The translations under genes were made by a program, and so were the position numbers. From JBEKTW01 sp049515655 (GTDB taxonomy: Bacteria > Bacteroidota > Ignavibacteria > UBA10030 > SZUA-254): a stretch of 64,000 bases of DNA. Below are positions 24,105 to 32,375 of the stretch, one piece after another (position 1 is the first letter of the stretch; each line of letters begins with the position of its first letter). The notes beneath the pieces are model-generated. The model did not search any database and was not told the DNA's origin. It saw only the letters and a list, made by a program, of their open reading frames with translations. The stretch lies in NCBI GenBank assembly GCA_049515655.1, contig JBEKTW010000002.1, positions 222,998 to 286,997 on the forward strand, written 5' to 3'.

Positions 24105-25316
24105 GTGGCTCAACACGAGAGAGTAAAGGAACTATTCCACAGAGAGTTGATGGATCTCCATCACGCAGATTTATTCAAAGAAGAGAGGATTATTCGCTCT
24201 CCCCAGGCGGCGGGTATTTGTGTCGAGTATCCCGCGAACTCGCCTATCAAGGAGGTCCTTAATTTCTGCTCAAACAACTATCTCGGACTTTCGGACCATC
24301 CTGCATTGCTTGAAGCGGCAAAGAAAGGACTCGAGGAACGCGGTTACGGAATGTCGTCCGTCCGGTTCATTTGCGGCACACAGGATATCCACAAACGATT
24401 GGAGTGGGAAGTTTCGGATTTTCTCGGGATGGAGGATACGATCCTCTACTCGTCATGCTTCGATGCCAATGGAGGGTTGTTTGAATCGCTGCTGAAGGAA
24501 GAGGACGCGATCATATCAGATGAATTGAACCACGCCTCCATCATCGATGGTATTCGCATGTGCAAAGCGGAGAGACACCGGTACAAGCACATGGACATGA
24601 ATGACCTCGAACGACATCTTCAACAGACCCAGGACAAACGCATCCGGATGATTGCGACCGACGGAGCGTTCTCGATGGATGGTTACCTTGCAAAACTCGA
24701 CCAGATCTCTTCGCTCGCCGACCGGTACGACGCCCTGCTCATGGTGGATGACTCCCACGCAACGGGTTTTATCGGAAGAACGGGACGGGGCACGCATGAG
24801 CAATACGACGTCATGCGCCAGGTCGACATCATTACAACAACATTCGGAAAGGCGCTGGGCGGCGCCTCCGGCGGTTGCATCGCTGGAAGCAAGACCCTGA
24901 TCGAAATACTGCGGCAACGCTCACGCCCGTACATCTTCTCAAACACGCTGAACCCGGTCGTCGTGACCGCGACGATCAAGGCGATTGAGATCCTGAAGCA
25001 ATCAACGGAGCTGCGCGACAAGCTCGACCGCAACGCACGATATTTCCGGCAGAGAATCGCACAGATCGGTTTTGCCATTAAGGAAGGATTCCATCCGATT
25101 GTTCCAATCATTCTCCACAATGCGAAAACCGTTCAGGAAATGGCACGCCAGCTATACGACGAGGGCATCTATGTTGTCGGTTTCTTTTATCCTGTCGTCC
25201 CAAAAGGGCAGGCGAGGATACGCGTCCAGGTATCAGCCGCTCACGAGAGACATCACCTCGACAGGGCATTGGAGGCGTTTCAGAAAGTCGGGAAGAGGCT
25301 GGGCGTCATTGGATGA
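24105..25316 (+). CDS. kbl: 2-amino-3-ketobutyrate CoA ligase (glycine C-acetyltransferase, paralogue 2)
   Basis: A 403-residue PLP enzyme very close to E. coli Kbl: FKEERII, SVRFICGTQD, LYSSCFDANGGLFE, SDELNHASIIDG, DDSHATGF, PLP Lys249 in TTTFGKALGG and RSRPYIFSN. With the Tdh-like enzyme it would turn threonine into glycine plus acetyl-CoA. The start is GTG 24105. It follows paralogue 1 by 72 bases; the two share about the same length and most motifs, so they arose by duplication, but DNA divergence is clearly large. Confidence 0.9.
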   Translation: MAQHERVKELFHRELMDLHHADLFKEERIIRSPQAAGICVEYPANSPIKEVLNFCSNNYLGLSDHPALLEAAKKGLEERGYGMSSVRFICGTQDIHKRLEWEVSDFLGMEDTILYSSCFDANGGLFESLLKEEDAIISDELNHASIIDGIRMCKAERHRYKHMDMNDLERHLQQTQDKRIRMIATDGAFSMDGYLAKLDQISSLADRYDALLMVDDSHATGFIGRTGRGTHEQYDVMRQVDIITTTFGKALGGASGGCIAGSKTLIEILRQRSRPYIFSNTLNPVVVTATIKAIEILKQSTELRDKLDRNARYFRQRIAQIGFAIKEGFHPIVPIILHNAKTVQEMARQLYDEGIYVVGFFYPVVPKGQARIRVQVSAAHERHHLDRALEAFQKVGKRLGVIG

Positions 25317-25399
25317 GCAACCTTCCACTACTCTACCGCAATTTCGGGAAATGGTCGGATCGCCAAAACCTATTATATTCAAGAACAATGAATTGATGT

Positions 25400-26491
25400 A
25401 TGAAAAGGACATTGACTGATGAGAATGTGTTGGAAGCGCTGCGCACGGTGAAAGATCCCGATTTGCAGCGGGATATTGTGTCGCTCAATTTCGTGAAGGA
25501 TTTGAAAATCGACGGTAAGAATGTCAGCTTCACCATCGAGCTGACGACTCCCTCCTGTCCGGTGAAGGATGAACTGAAGGCAGCTTCCGTTCGCGCGATT
25601 CACGACTCGATTACCGGGGCAGGAACCATCGAGGTCACAATGACGTCCAACGTCCGGTCGAGCTCGCTCAGATCGGGTTCGACTCTCCTCGCGGGTGTGA
25701 AAAATACCGTCGCCGTGGCAAGCGGAAAAGGCGGCGTCGGGAAGTCGACCATTGCGGTCAATCTTGCAGTGTCGCTGGCACTGGATGGTGCCAAGGTGGG
25801 ACTGCTGGATGCGGACATCTACGGCCCGAGCATTCCCTTGATGATGGGGATCAGCGAGCGCCCCCAGCTCAGGAATCAGAAACTGCTTCCGTTGGAGGCC
25901 CACGGCGTGAAGGTGATGTCGATTGGATTCCTCGTCGATCCGACGCAGGCGGTGATCTGGCGCGGACCGATGGTGAGCGGCGCCGTCAAGCAGTTTATGT
26001 CGGATGTCGAATGGGGCGAACTCGATTATCTCGTGTTCGACCTGCCGCCCGGCACGGGCGATATTCATCTGACGCTCGTCCAATCCATTCCGCTTTCGGG
26101 ATCGATTGTCGTCACGACGCCACAGGATATTTCGCTCGCCGATGCACGAAAAGCCTATGCCATGTTCGCCAAGGTGAACGTCCCGGTGCTGGGCATCATC
26201 GAGAACATGAGTTACTATATCTGCGGCCATTGCGGCCACCGCGAGAACATCTTTGCCACGGGCGGCGGACGTACTGCAGCAGAGGAACTCGGCATACCGC
26301 TTCTTGGTGAGATTCCCCTCTACACACCAATACGGTTAGGCGGAGACACAGGAAACCCGATCGTCGTTCTTGAACCGGAAGCTGAGCAGTCGAAACTCAT
26401 CCGTCAGATTGCCCGCAACATGGCCGCGCAGATCAGCATCGGCCATCTGTCGGCAACCAAATCGCAAATCGAGATCAGCCTCGACGCTTGA
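25400..26491 (+). CDS. mrp: Mrp/ApbC-type iron-sulfur cluster carrier ATPase
   Basis: A 363-residue P-loop ATPase. Residues 1-85 form a MIP18/DUF59 domain (VKDPDLQRDIVSL, TTPSCPVKDEL); residues about 100-340 are the Mrp/NBP35 domain with the deviant Walker A GKGGVGKST (109-117) and the cluster-binding CGHC near 275. It binds and hands on 4Fe-4S clusters in the cytoplasm. The stop overlaps the Nfu region, which fits joint work in cluster delivery. Confidence 0.93.
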   Translation: MKRTLTDENVLEALRTVKDPDLQRDIVSLNFVKDLKIDGKNVSFTIELTTPSCPVKDELKAASVRAIHDSITGAGTIEVTMTSNVRSSSLRSGSTLLAGVKNTVAVASGKGGVGKSTIAVNLAVSLALDGAKVGLLDADIYGPSIPLMMGISERPQLRNQKLLPLEAHGVKVMSIGFLVDPTQAVIWRGPMVSGAVKQFMSDVEWGELDYLVFDLPPGTGDIHLTLVQSIPLSGSIVVTTPQDISLADARKAYAMFAKVNVPVLGIIENMSYYICGHCGHRENIFATGGGRTAAEELGIPLLGEIPLYTPIRLGGDTGNPIVVLEPEAEQSKLIRQIARNMAAQISIGHLSATKSQIEISLDA

Positions 26492-26505
26492 TCGAGAGAC
26501 CGAAC

Positions 26506-26754
26506 ATGGAACAGGACACCACCATAAGAGCAAGAATTGAGCAAGCCCTGGCAGTGTGCCGTCCCTACCTGCAGGCGGATGGCGGTGACGTGCAGTTAAT
26601 CAGCACCAGTAGAGATGGCATTGTCGAATTGAAATACCAGGGAACGTGCGTATATTGTCCGATGTCGGGCATGACGCTTCGGGCGGGCATTGAGCGGGCG
26701 ATCCTGCAGCGGGCACCGGAGGTGAAGCGCGTGGAAGCCGTTACACAGGCGTAG
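26506..26754 (+). CDS. NifU-like iron-sulfur scaffold (Nfu)
   Basis: An 82-residue protein matching the C-terminal NifU domain. The cluster ligands are the CxxC in TCVYCPMS. It assembles or passes iron-sulfur clusters. ATG 26506 is preferred (GAGAG seven bases ahead); a TTG at 26488 would overlap the mrp stop. Its TAG stop coincides with the first bases of a dispersed repeat (26751-26871). Confidence 0.9.
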   Translation: MEQDTTIRARIEQALAVCRPYLQADGGDVQLISTSRDGIVELKYQGTCVYCPMSGMTLRAGIERAILQRAPEVKRVEAVTQA

Positions 26755-26871
26755 AGTCCCCGCCTGCGTGCCTCCCGCCTGCGTTGCACTTCGGCGGGCA
26801 GGTCGGCGGGCTCGCCTGAGTCCCAATTTTTCTTGGGACATCGGCGAGCGGGCAGGCGGTCCCCTGACCGG
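26751..26871. repeat. Dispersed palindromic repeat, copy 1
   Basis: From GCGTAGAGTCCCCGCC to GTCCCCTGACCGG. The core folds as GCTCGCC, then GTCCCAA (26820-26826) / TTGGGAC (26833-26839), then GGCGAGC. A nearly identical copy in inverse orientation is at 55423-55518, lacking about 35 internal bases. It fills most of the 26755-26970 gap; no gene is seen there. Confidence 0.85.
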
Positions 26872-26970
26872 ACACGCAGCATGTCCGATTACGAACCAGC
26901 CCAACAGTCCGCCAGAAGCGGATGAGCCTCTGGCTCAACGGCTGGCTGGTCGGACTCTACAGCAATGCGT

Positions 26971-27633
26971 TCACACCGTTTGAATTTCGGAAATGTACCC
27001 GTCCTTCAACTGCACTATACGGCTGCCGGATTTTCGGACGAGGTCGTAATTGTGCGTTGCCATCACAACTGCCGTCCCGTGGTTATTGATAGTCTTGATC
27101 AAGTCGAGAATTTCTTCCGATGTCGTCGGGTCAAGATTGCCCGTTGGTTCGTCGGCGAGAAGAACGAACGGCTCATTGACCAGCGCCCGGGCGATGACAA
27201 CGCGCTGCTGCTCGCCTCCGGAGAGCTCGTGCGGCATGCTGCTGCGTTTGTGGCTGAGGCCGACGTCGGCGAGCACGCGCAGCACACGCTTGCCGACCTC
27301 TGAGCGCTTGGTGCCGGTCACCTGAAGTGCGAAGGCGACATTGTCATACACGTTACGGTCTTCAAGCAACTTGAAATCCTGGAATGCGATCCCGAGTTTT
27401 CGTCGTATTCTCGGAATATCCCTCTTCTTAAGGGACGATGAGCTGTACTCGCCGACGATCACTGTTCCCTCAGACGGGAACACATCAAAATAGATCAGTC
27501 GCAGCACCGTCGTTTTCCCCACGCCAGTTTCTCCGACCAGGGAGACAAATTCTCCTTGCTTGACGTGCATACTGACATCCCGGAAAACTGGCTGTCCATC
27601 GTAGACGACCGACACATGGTCTAAATAGATCAT
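26971..27633 (-). CDS. ftsE: Cell-division ABC transporter ATP-binding protein FtsE
   Basis: A 220-residue ABC ATPase of the FtsE type (short, MIYLDHVSVVYDG opening, YDNVAFAL region). Walker A GETGVGKT 34-41, signature LSGGEQQR 137-144, Walker B FVLLADEP 156-163. FtsE pairs with the membrane protein FtsX to control peptidoglycan hydrolases at the division site. No ftsX is adjacent in this window. The start overlaps the pdxA stop by four bases. Confidence 0.88.
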   Translation of the reverse strand: MIYLDHVSVVYDGQPVFRDVSMHVKQGEFVSLVGETGVGKTTVLRLIYFDVFPSEGTVIVGEYSSSSLKKRDIPRIRRKLGIAFQDFKLLEDRNVYDNVAFALQVTGTKRSEVGKRVLRVLADVGLSHKRSSMPHELSGGEQQRVVIARALVNEPFVLLADEPTGNLDPTTSEEILDLIKTINNHGTAVVMATHNYDLVRKSGSRIVQLKDGYISEIQTV

Positions 27634-28637
27634 ATCATTCCTTGTCTCTTTCGGTTTTTCACGATAGCCACCGCCAGCCTGACTGCCTCGGCCATACTCC
27701 GGGGATTCGCTATCCCCTTGCCGGCGATGTCAAATGCGGTTCCGTGATCGGGAGATGTTCGCACCAGCGGCAGCCCGGCGGAAAAATTCACCCCAACCTC
27801 AAAGCCCAGCATTTTTAGCGGAATAAGTCCCTGGTCATGATACATTGCGAGAACAGCGTCGTATTCCATGTACGCGTGTACCCCGAAAAACCCGTCCGCG
27901 GGAAACGGCCCATCAACGCGGATTCGCTTCGTCCGCACGTGCGCGATCGCGGGCCGGATGCAGCGCTCTTCTTCTTGCCCGATCATCCCGTTCTCTCCAG
28001 CGTGAGGATTCAGTCCGAGCACTGCGATCTTTGGCGAGCGTATTGCAAAGTCGCTTTTCAGAGACTGATGCACAAGTGTGAGCTTTTCGATAATGACCCG
28101 TTTAGAAATCAAGCCGGAAACACTTCTGACCGGATCATGGACCGTAACGAGCCCGACTCTGAGACCGGCGGCGATCAACATCATTGCGACGCGTGGACTC
28201 CCCGAGAGCTTGGCGACCATCTCTGTTTGCCCGGGATACGAATACCCCGCAGCATTCATCGCTTCCTTCGAGAGAGGTGCGGTAACCATTGCATCAACCC
28301 GGCGATTCATGGCAAGTTCCACGGCTTTTTCCACGGCTTCCCCGGCATAACCACCCGCTTCCTTGAGGATCTTCCCCGGTCGAATCGCGGGCTTGTGAAA
28401 TCTTCTGAGATGGACAACAGGAATGCCGCGATTGCCGAAGGTCTTTGGAATGCCGTCGACTTCCTGAAACCACAATTTCATTCCGAACAACCGGGCGTAC
28501 CGTTCATACACATCCAGGGAGCCGATAAGAACCGGATGACAAATGCTCAAGATCTCCGGACGGCGAAGTGTTTTCAGCGTCACTTCCGGGCCGATCCCGT
28601 TAAAGTCTCCCATCGTAATGCAAACGATGGGCTTCAT
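27630..28637 (-). CDS. pdxA: 4-hydroxythreonine-4-phosphate dehydrogenase
   Basis: A 335-residue enzyme of the DXP-dependent vitamin B6 pathway that oxidises 4-phosphohydroxy-L-threonine with NAD. Family motifs: ITMGDFNGIGPEV at the start, VTAPLSKEA, GLNPHAGENG, MYHDQGLIPLK and RTSPDHGTAFDIAGKG. Metal-binding histidines lie in HQSL, NPHAGE and YHDQG. Sits between the GWxTD gene and ftsE with four-base overlaps on both sides, so the three are one operon. Confidence 0.93.
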   Translation of the reverse strand: MKPIVCITMGDFNGIGPEVTLKTLRRPEILSICHPVLIGSLDVYERYARLFGMKLWFQEVDGIPKTFGNRGIPVVHLRRFHKPAIRPGKILKEAGGYAGEAVEKAVELAMNRRVDAMVTAPLSKEAMNAAGYSYPGQTEMVAKLSGSPRVAMMLIAAGLRVGLVTVHDPVRSVSGLISKRVIIEKLTLVHQSLKSDFAIRSPKIAVLGLNPHAGENGMIGQEEERCIRPAIAHVRTKRIRVDGPFPADGFFGVHAYMEYDAVLAMYHDQGLIPLKMLGFEVGVNFSAGLPLVRTSPDHGTAFDIAGKGIANPRSMAEAVRLAVAIVKNRKRQGMI

Positions 28638-30034
28638 TTTGCCTTTGGCAATTGTTCTTCGGCGATCAACTTGTAATTCCCGTTACGGTTTTCATCCGTG
28701 AATATGAGTTTCTTCCCCAAAGTTTCATAGTACCAGATTTCCTTTGGAGGCTCTTTCGGCAGAAGTGCACGGTCAGTATGTGTCGGAGGCCCGTAGAGGA
28801 TATATGCCCTGCCGCGCTCCGTTTTCATCCCGATGGGCTCGTGCACCGTTGCAAAGGCAGTCATCGCGTGGTCAACCCGACGGTAGTACTCCGCCATCGC
28901 TTCATTATACGCGGTACCGGGCGTTGGGTCGTGCTTTTTCCAGAATTCCTCAAACAACGTGCGCCGATTTTCTGCGCCGGCGTCCTTTATCGATTTGAAC
29001 TCGTCTGCGGTCATGATATACTCGAGTGCGTCGACGGCAATATCAAGATTCATCAATGACCGGGGCATCCCCACCCATGAAACCTGGAAGTGTTTCGTCG
29101 AGGATGCTGTGTCACTCCCGGAACGTGCCGTAATTTCCATTTCATAACTTCCCTGTGCCAGTGTATCGCCCCGAAAATTGAGAAAAACACAATGCTTCCC
29201 CGGACGATTCGAGCGTCTTGCGTTGTAGAAATAGCCGTCTTCCTCCTGCTCCACCGACAATGACCTGGCTTCCGAGATCCGGTATGGCGGGATCGAATCG
29301 GCAATTAACTGGACGCGCTTTCCTTTCTCCGGACCAAGCCTGAAAATTCGAAACGCAACGAGGAATGATTCCCTTGGAAACATGCCAGCGAGTTCGACGT
29401 AACCCTCCCAATCGTTCCCGAAAAAAACGCTTCCGCCCAAATTCAGGGGCTTCAGGACGGCGGACGAATCCGCCGGACCTTTCACGGTATCGACGAAAAC
29501 AACGTCTGACAACTCGAGCGAATGCCGGGAAAAGTCCTTCAGCGTCACCTTCTTGTTGTCATCAAAATATCTCCTATCCGATTCCCGGTCTTTTGCTTCG
29601 GTCACGATCGTGTACGTTGCCGGCGGAAGATTGAACGAGAATACCCCCTCCACGGTATTCCTACCGGAATTCGGCGCAGGCGGCCCGGGGGCGTGAAAGT
29701 CCTTCGTCAGGAGTTCTCTGGCCACCGAGACTTTGTCCGAATCCAGTATCTCGACGGTAATATCGCCTCTTGCGGCGAAGGGAAACGATGGATGAAGCGA
29801 CGTGTCACGAACAAACACAAAGAAGTCCGATGCGATACGAAAACTCACGTCGAGCCTGCTCTTCCCGCTATCGGACGACATCAGGTTTAGTGTCTCAAAA
29901 TATACCGGCCGGGATTGCTCATACAACAGGCTGTTCTCGTCACGGTCAGGTCTGCCCGCAAAACGCTGGGAGAATCCGACGGACCAGACCAGAGCAGACA
30001 TCATCATCTGAATCAAAATGAGCCTACGATTCAT
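28634..30034 (-). CDS. GWxTD-domain secreted protein
   Basis: About 466 residues from the second of two adjacent ATGs (30034), which has AGGAAG four bases ahead. A signal peptide (RRLILIQMMMSALVWSVGFSQ) is followed by beta-rich domains. The C-terminal region (about 350-460) is the GWxTD domain: FWKKHDPTPGTAYNEAM, YYRRV, then RGRAYILYGPP. The domain is typical of Bacteroidetes/Ignavibacteria and related phyla; function unknown, presumed envelope. It leads the operon with pdxA and ftsE. Confidence 0.82.
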   Translation of the reverse strand: MNRRLILIQMMMSALVWSVGFSQRFAGRPDRDENSLLYEQSRPVYFETLNLMSSDSGKSRLDVSFRIASDFFVFVRDTSLHPSFPFAARGDITVEILDSDKVSVARELLTKDFHAPGPPAPNSGRNTVEGVFSFNLPPATYTIVTEAKDRESDRRYFDDNKKVTLKDFSRHSLELSDVVFVDTVKGPADSSAVLKPLNLGGSVFFGNDWEGYVELAGMFPRESFLVAFRIFRLGPEKGKRVQLIADSIPPYRISEARSLSVEQEEDGYFYNARRSNRPGKHCVFLNFRGDTLAQGSYEMEITARSGSDTASSTKHFQVSWVGMPRSLMNLDIAVDALEYIMTADEFKSIKDAGAENRRTLFEEFWKKHDPTPGTAYNEAMAEYYRRVDHAMTAFATVHEPIGMKTERGRAYILYGPPTHTDRALLPKEPPKEIWYYETLGKKLIFTDENRNGNYKLIAEEQLPKAK

Positions 30035-30057
30035 CATCTTCCTGCATTGCACAAAAA

Positions 30058-30086
30058 AATGTACGAAGGATACCGCAGAAATGCAA
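30058..30086 (-). promoter_or_regulatory. Predicted promoter of the GWxTD-pdxA-ftsE operon
   Basis: Minus strand: TTGCAT, 17 nt, TACATT, 23 bases before the ATG. Confidence 0.6.
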
Positions 30087-30147
30087 GGAATTTTCCAATA
30101 AATCGATGAATTCAGAGCTAGTTGGCGGAGCCGCCCTGGAGATTTGC

Positions 30148-30176
30148 TTGACATTGAGCAACTTCTTCAATATCTT
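30148..30176 (+). promoter_or_regulatory. Predicted promoter of the first secreted paralogue
   Basis: TTGACA, 17 nt, TATCTT, about 90 bases ahead of the start at 30267. Confidence 0.55.
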
Positions 30177-30266
30177 TTCGTATACTTTCTCTGAAGGCAA
30201 AACATCAATCACGTGGATACTGAGCGGCCATAATTTTCGCAACCGGTACAATTTATGAGGACTACT

Positions 30267-31127
30267 ATGACTCGTTGCTTCTTCTTCTTTTCTTTGATTC
30301 TGGTGCTTGCAACATTGCCCGCGTACGGACAAATCCTCAACGCAGGATTCGAGAATTGGACGAATGGGATCCCGGACGACTGGCAGACGAACGACTATTC
30401 GGGGAACAATCCGATTACTCCATCAACAAGTCGCCATTCCGGCTCTTTCGCGGTCAAAGGGACGATAATAAGCACGGGCTTCTTACCGGTCGCGCCGGTG
30501 CTCTTGTCTGGTGGGGATGGCAATGGATTTCCAATCAGCACCCGGCCGGAGGCACTGCACGGGTTCTACATGTTCGTGCCGTCTAACGGTTTCTTTTCCA
30601 GTGATACTCTCCTCATCGGCATCACGGTCTCAAAGCAGGACACGGTCATCGGCGTGGACACTCTTTCCATAGGGAATAGCACTGATTCATACCAGGAATT
30701 CGCGGCAAACATTCATTACACCGCCAGCGGCACCCCCGATCTCATCAACATCACTGTAACCATCGGTCGAAGCGGCTACGGAAATGCCGGGACGTATTTC
30801 TTGCTGGACGACCTTTCCTTCGGGCCTGCGGTGGGTGTCGATGAACCGCGAACCACTTTTCCATCCGGTTTCGAGTTAGCGCAGAACTATCCAAACCCGT
30901 TCAATCCAACGACAACGGTGTCATTCGTTATTAGTCATTCGTCATTTGTGACGCTCGGTGTGTACGATGTGCTGGGCAGAGAAGTGGCTACTCTGGTGAA
31001 TGAGGTGAAGCAACCGGGTGAGTATACAGTGGAGTGGAATGCGGAAGGAATCGCTAGCGGCATGTATCTTTACGAGCTCCGGAGCGGAGCATTTTCGCAG
31101 ACAAAGAAGCTGATATTGGCCAAATAG
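30267..31127 (+). CDS. Secreted protein with C-terminal sorting domain (paralogue 1)
   Basis: A 286-residue protein. Signal peptide ends at LPAYGQ. The body begins NAGFENWTNGIPDDW, a carbohydrate-binding-like jelly-roll opening seen in many secreted Bacteroidota proteins. The last 85 residues, from LAQNYPNPFNPTTT to KKLILAK, form the sorting/FlgD-Ig-like domain used for export and surface attachment. ATG 30267 is preferred (GAGG six bases ahead). Its paralogue follows at 31300. Inside the sorting domain, bases 30921-30949 carry a TTAGTCATTCGTCATTTG string similar to intergenic low-complexity sequence at 51280-51302. Confidence 0.85.
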   Translation: MTRCFFFFSLILVLATLPAYGQILNAGFENWTNGIPDDWQTNDYSGNNPITPSTSRHSGSFAVKGTIISTGFLPVAPVLLSGGDGNGFPISTRPEALHGFYMFVPSNGFFSSDTLLIGITVSKQDTVIGVDTLSIGNSTDSYQEFAANIHYTASGTPDLINITVTIGRSGYGNAGTYFLLDDLSFGPAVGVDEPRTTFPSGFELAQNYPNPFNPTTTVSFVISHSSFVTLGVYDVLGREVATLVNEVKQPGEYTVEWNAEGIASGMYLYELRSGAFSQTKKLILAK

Positions 31128-31188
31128 AGTACTCCCTGGAGGTTCCGGCAAGTGCGGCCGGCCGGCTGTGCGGACAGAGTGCGGCCGG

Positions 31189-31217
31189 TTGGATCTTAGC
31201 TTTTTCTTTTTTACCTT
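31189..31217 (+). promoter_or_regulatory. Predicted promoter of the second secreted paralogue
   Basis: TTGGAT, 17 nt, TACCTT, about 83 bases ahead of the start at 31300. Confidence 0.45.
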
Positions 31218-31299
31218 CTAGAGTAGGGGATTGAACACTGGCGAAAACGACAGTTACCCAACTCACAAATCTCTAAAAATTTCTGAAAGGGAAAGCACG

Positions 31300-32139
31300 A
31301 TGAAGTATGTTATAATTTCCGCAGCGCTCTTCTTCTTGTCGGTGGGTGTACTGTTCGCGCAAGACACCATCCCGAATGCGGGATTTGAGCATTGGACCCT
31401 CGGGAACCCTGACCACTGGATTGTAGACAATCTGCCCGCAGTGTACGTCCCGGTCACAAAGTCAACCGATCCCCATGGAGGGTCGTTTGCTCTACAAGGG
31501 CAGGTGGTTGACGTTTCAGGGTTTGGGGGGATGCCACCGGTGGTGTCGACCACTTTCTCGGTCGGAGCCAACTACGGCTCATTGACAGGGTTCTACAAGT
31601 TCTCACCGATCGGGGGAGACTCGCTCCTGATTATGATTTACATGACCAAGCAACTTTCTGCGATTGGAATTGGACTTTTTCAGACGGGGACGAGCTCTTC
31701 AACTTACATGGAATTCAGCGCCGCCGTGGATTACTTTGCCGCAGGCCCACCCGACTCCGCTTGGATCGAGTTTCTGGTCCAGTCTTCGGCTCCGCACGTC
31801 GGCACGACGTTCAAGATTGATGACCTCGCTTTCGGTCCTGTTACCGGAGTGATCGGGCCGGCCGCAACAAGACCTGTCACATTTTCCCTGTCGCAGAATT
31901 ATCCAAACCCGTTTAATCCTTCGACCGCCATTGACTTCTCTTTGCCTCACTCAGGGTTCGTTACCTTGAGGGTCCTGAATGTCCTCGGCGAGGAGGTTGC
32001 ACGATTGATCGAGGGTGAAGTGGAGGCGGGTCCCCATACCGTTCAGTGGAACGCGGGAACGAGGGCGAGTGGAATGTATTATTATGAGCTGCGTTCCGGA
32101 GAATTCACACAAACAAAGAAGTTGATGCTGCTCAAATAG
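31300..32139 (+). CDS. Secreted protein with C-terminal sorting domain (paralogue 2)
   Basis: A 279-residue paralogue of the previous gene. Signal peptide ends at VLFAQ; the body opens NAGFEHWTLGNPDHW, matching its neighbour; the C-terminal domain runs from LSQNYPNPFNPSTA to KKLMLLK. Start ATG 31300 has AAAGGGA ahead. Tandem duplication followed by divergence is the simplest history. Ligand and function unknown. A stem-loop at 32174 separates it from the convergent pepA. Confidence 0.85.
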   Translation: MKYVIISAALFFLSVGVLFAQDTIPNAGFEHWTLGNPDHWIVDNLPAVYVPVTKSTDPHGGSFALQGQVVDVSGFGGMPPVVSTTFSVGANYGSLTGFYKFSPIGGDSLLIMIYMTKQLSAIGIGLFQTGTSSSTYMEFSAAVDYFAAGPPDSAWIEFLVQSSAPHVGTTFKIDDLAFGPVTGVIGPAATRPVTFSLSQNYPNPFNPSTAIDFSLPHSGFVTLRVLNVLGEEVARLIEGEVEAGPHTVQWNAGTRASGMYYYELRSGEFTQTKKLMLLK

Positions 32140-32173
32140 TGTCAAGTAAGTCCGTCAAAACCGGGTAAATAGT

Positions 32174-32198
32174 AAGGGTCGGCATAGAGCCGACCCTT
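32174..32198. terminator. Stem-loop between convergent genes, likely terminator
   Basis: AAGGGTCGGC (32174-32183) pairs perfectly with GCCGACCCTT (32189-32198), loop ATAGA. T-runs are weak on both sides. The rest of 32200-32375 shows a short ATCCCGC/GCGGGA hairpin but no gene. Confidence 0.55.
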
Positions 32199-32375
32199 TC
32201 CATTTTCAAACCTCCGCCTCATACCCTACAACTAAATCTTCACACATGAGGGGGGCATCCCGCGCATGGAGCGGGACTTGTTCCAACAATGATTTATGCC
32301 GTTGTTCCGTATTATCATGTTCTTGGACCGGCAATAGGTAATCGCCGAATACGGATCCATCCCCTGCTCGAAGGT

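Noticed and set aside
25379..26239. Minus-strand open frame across mrp
   Set aside because: Histidine/arginine-rich antisense product; mrp is certain.
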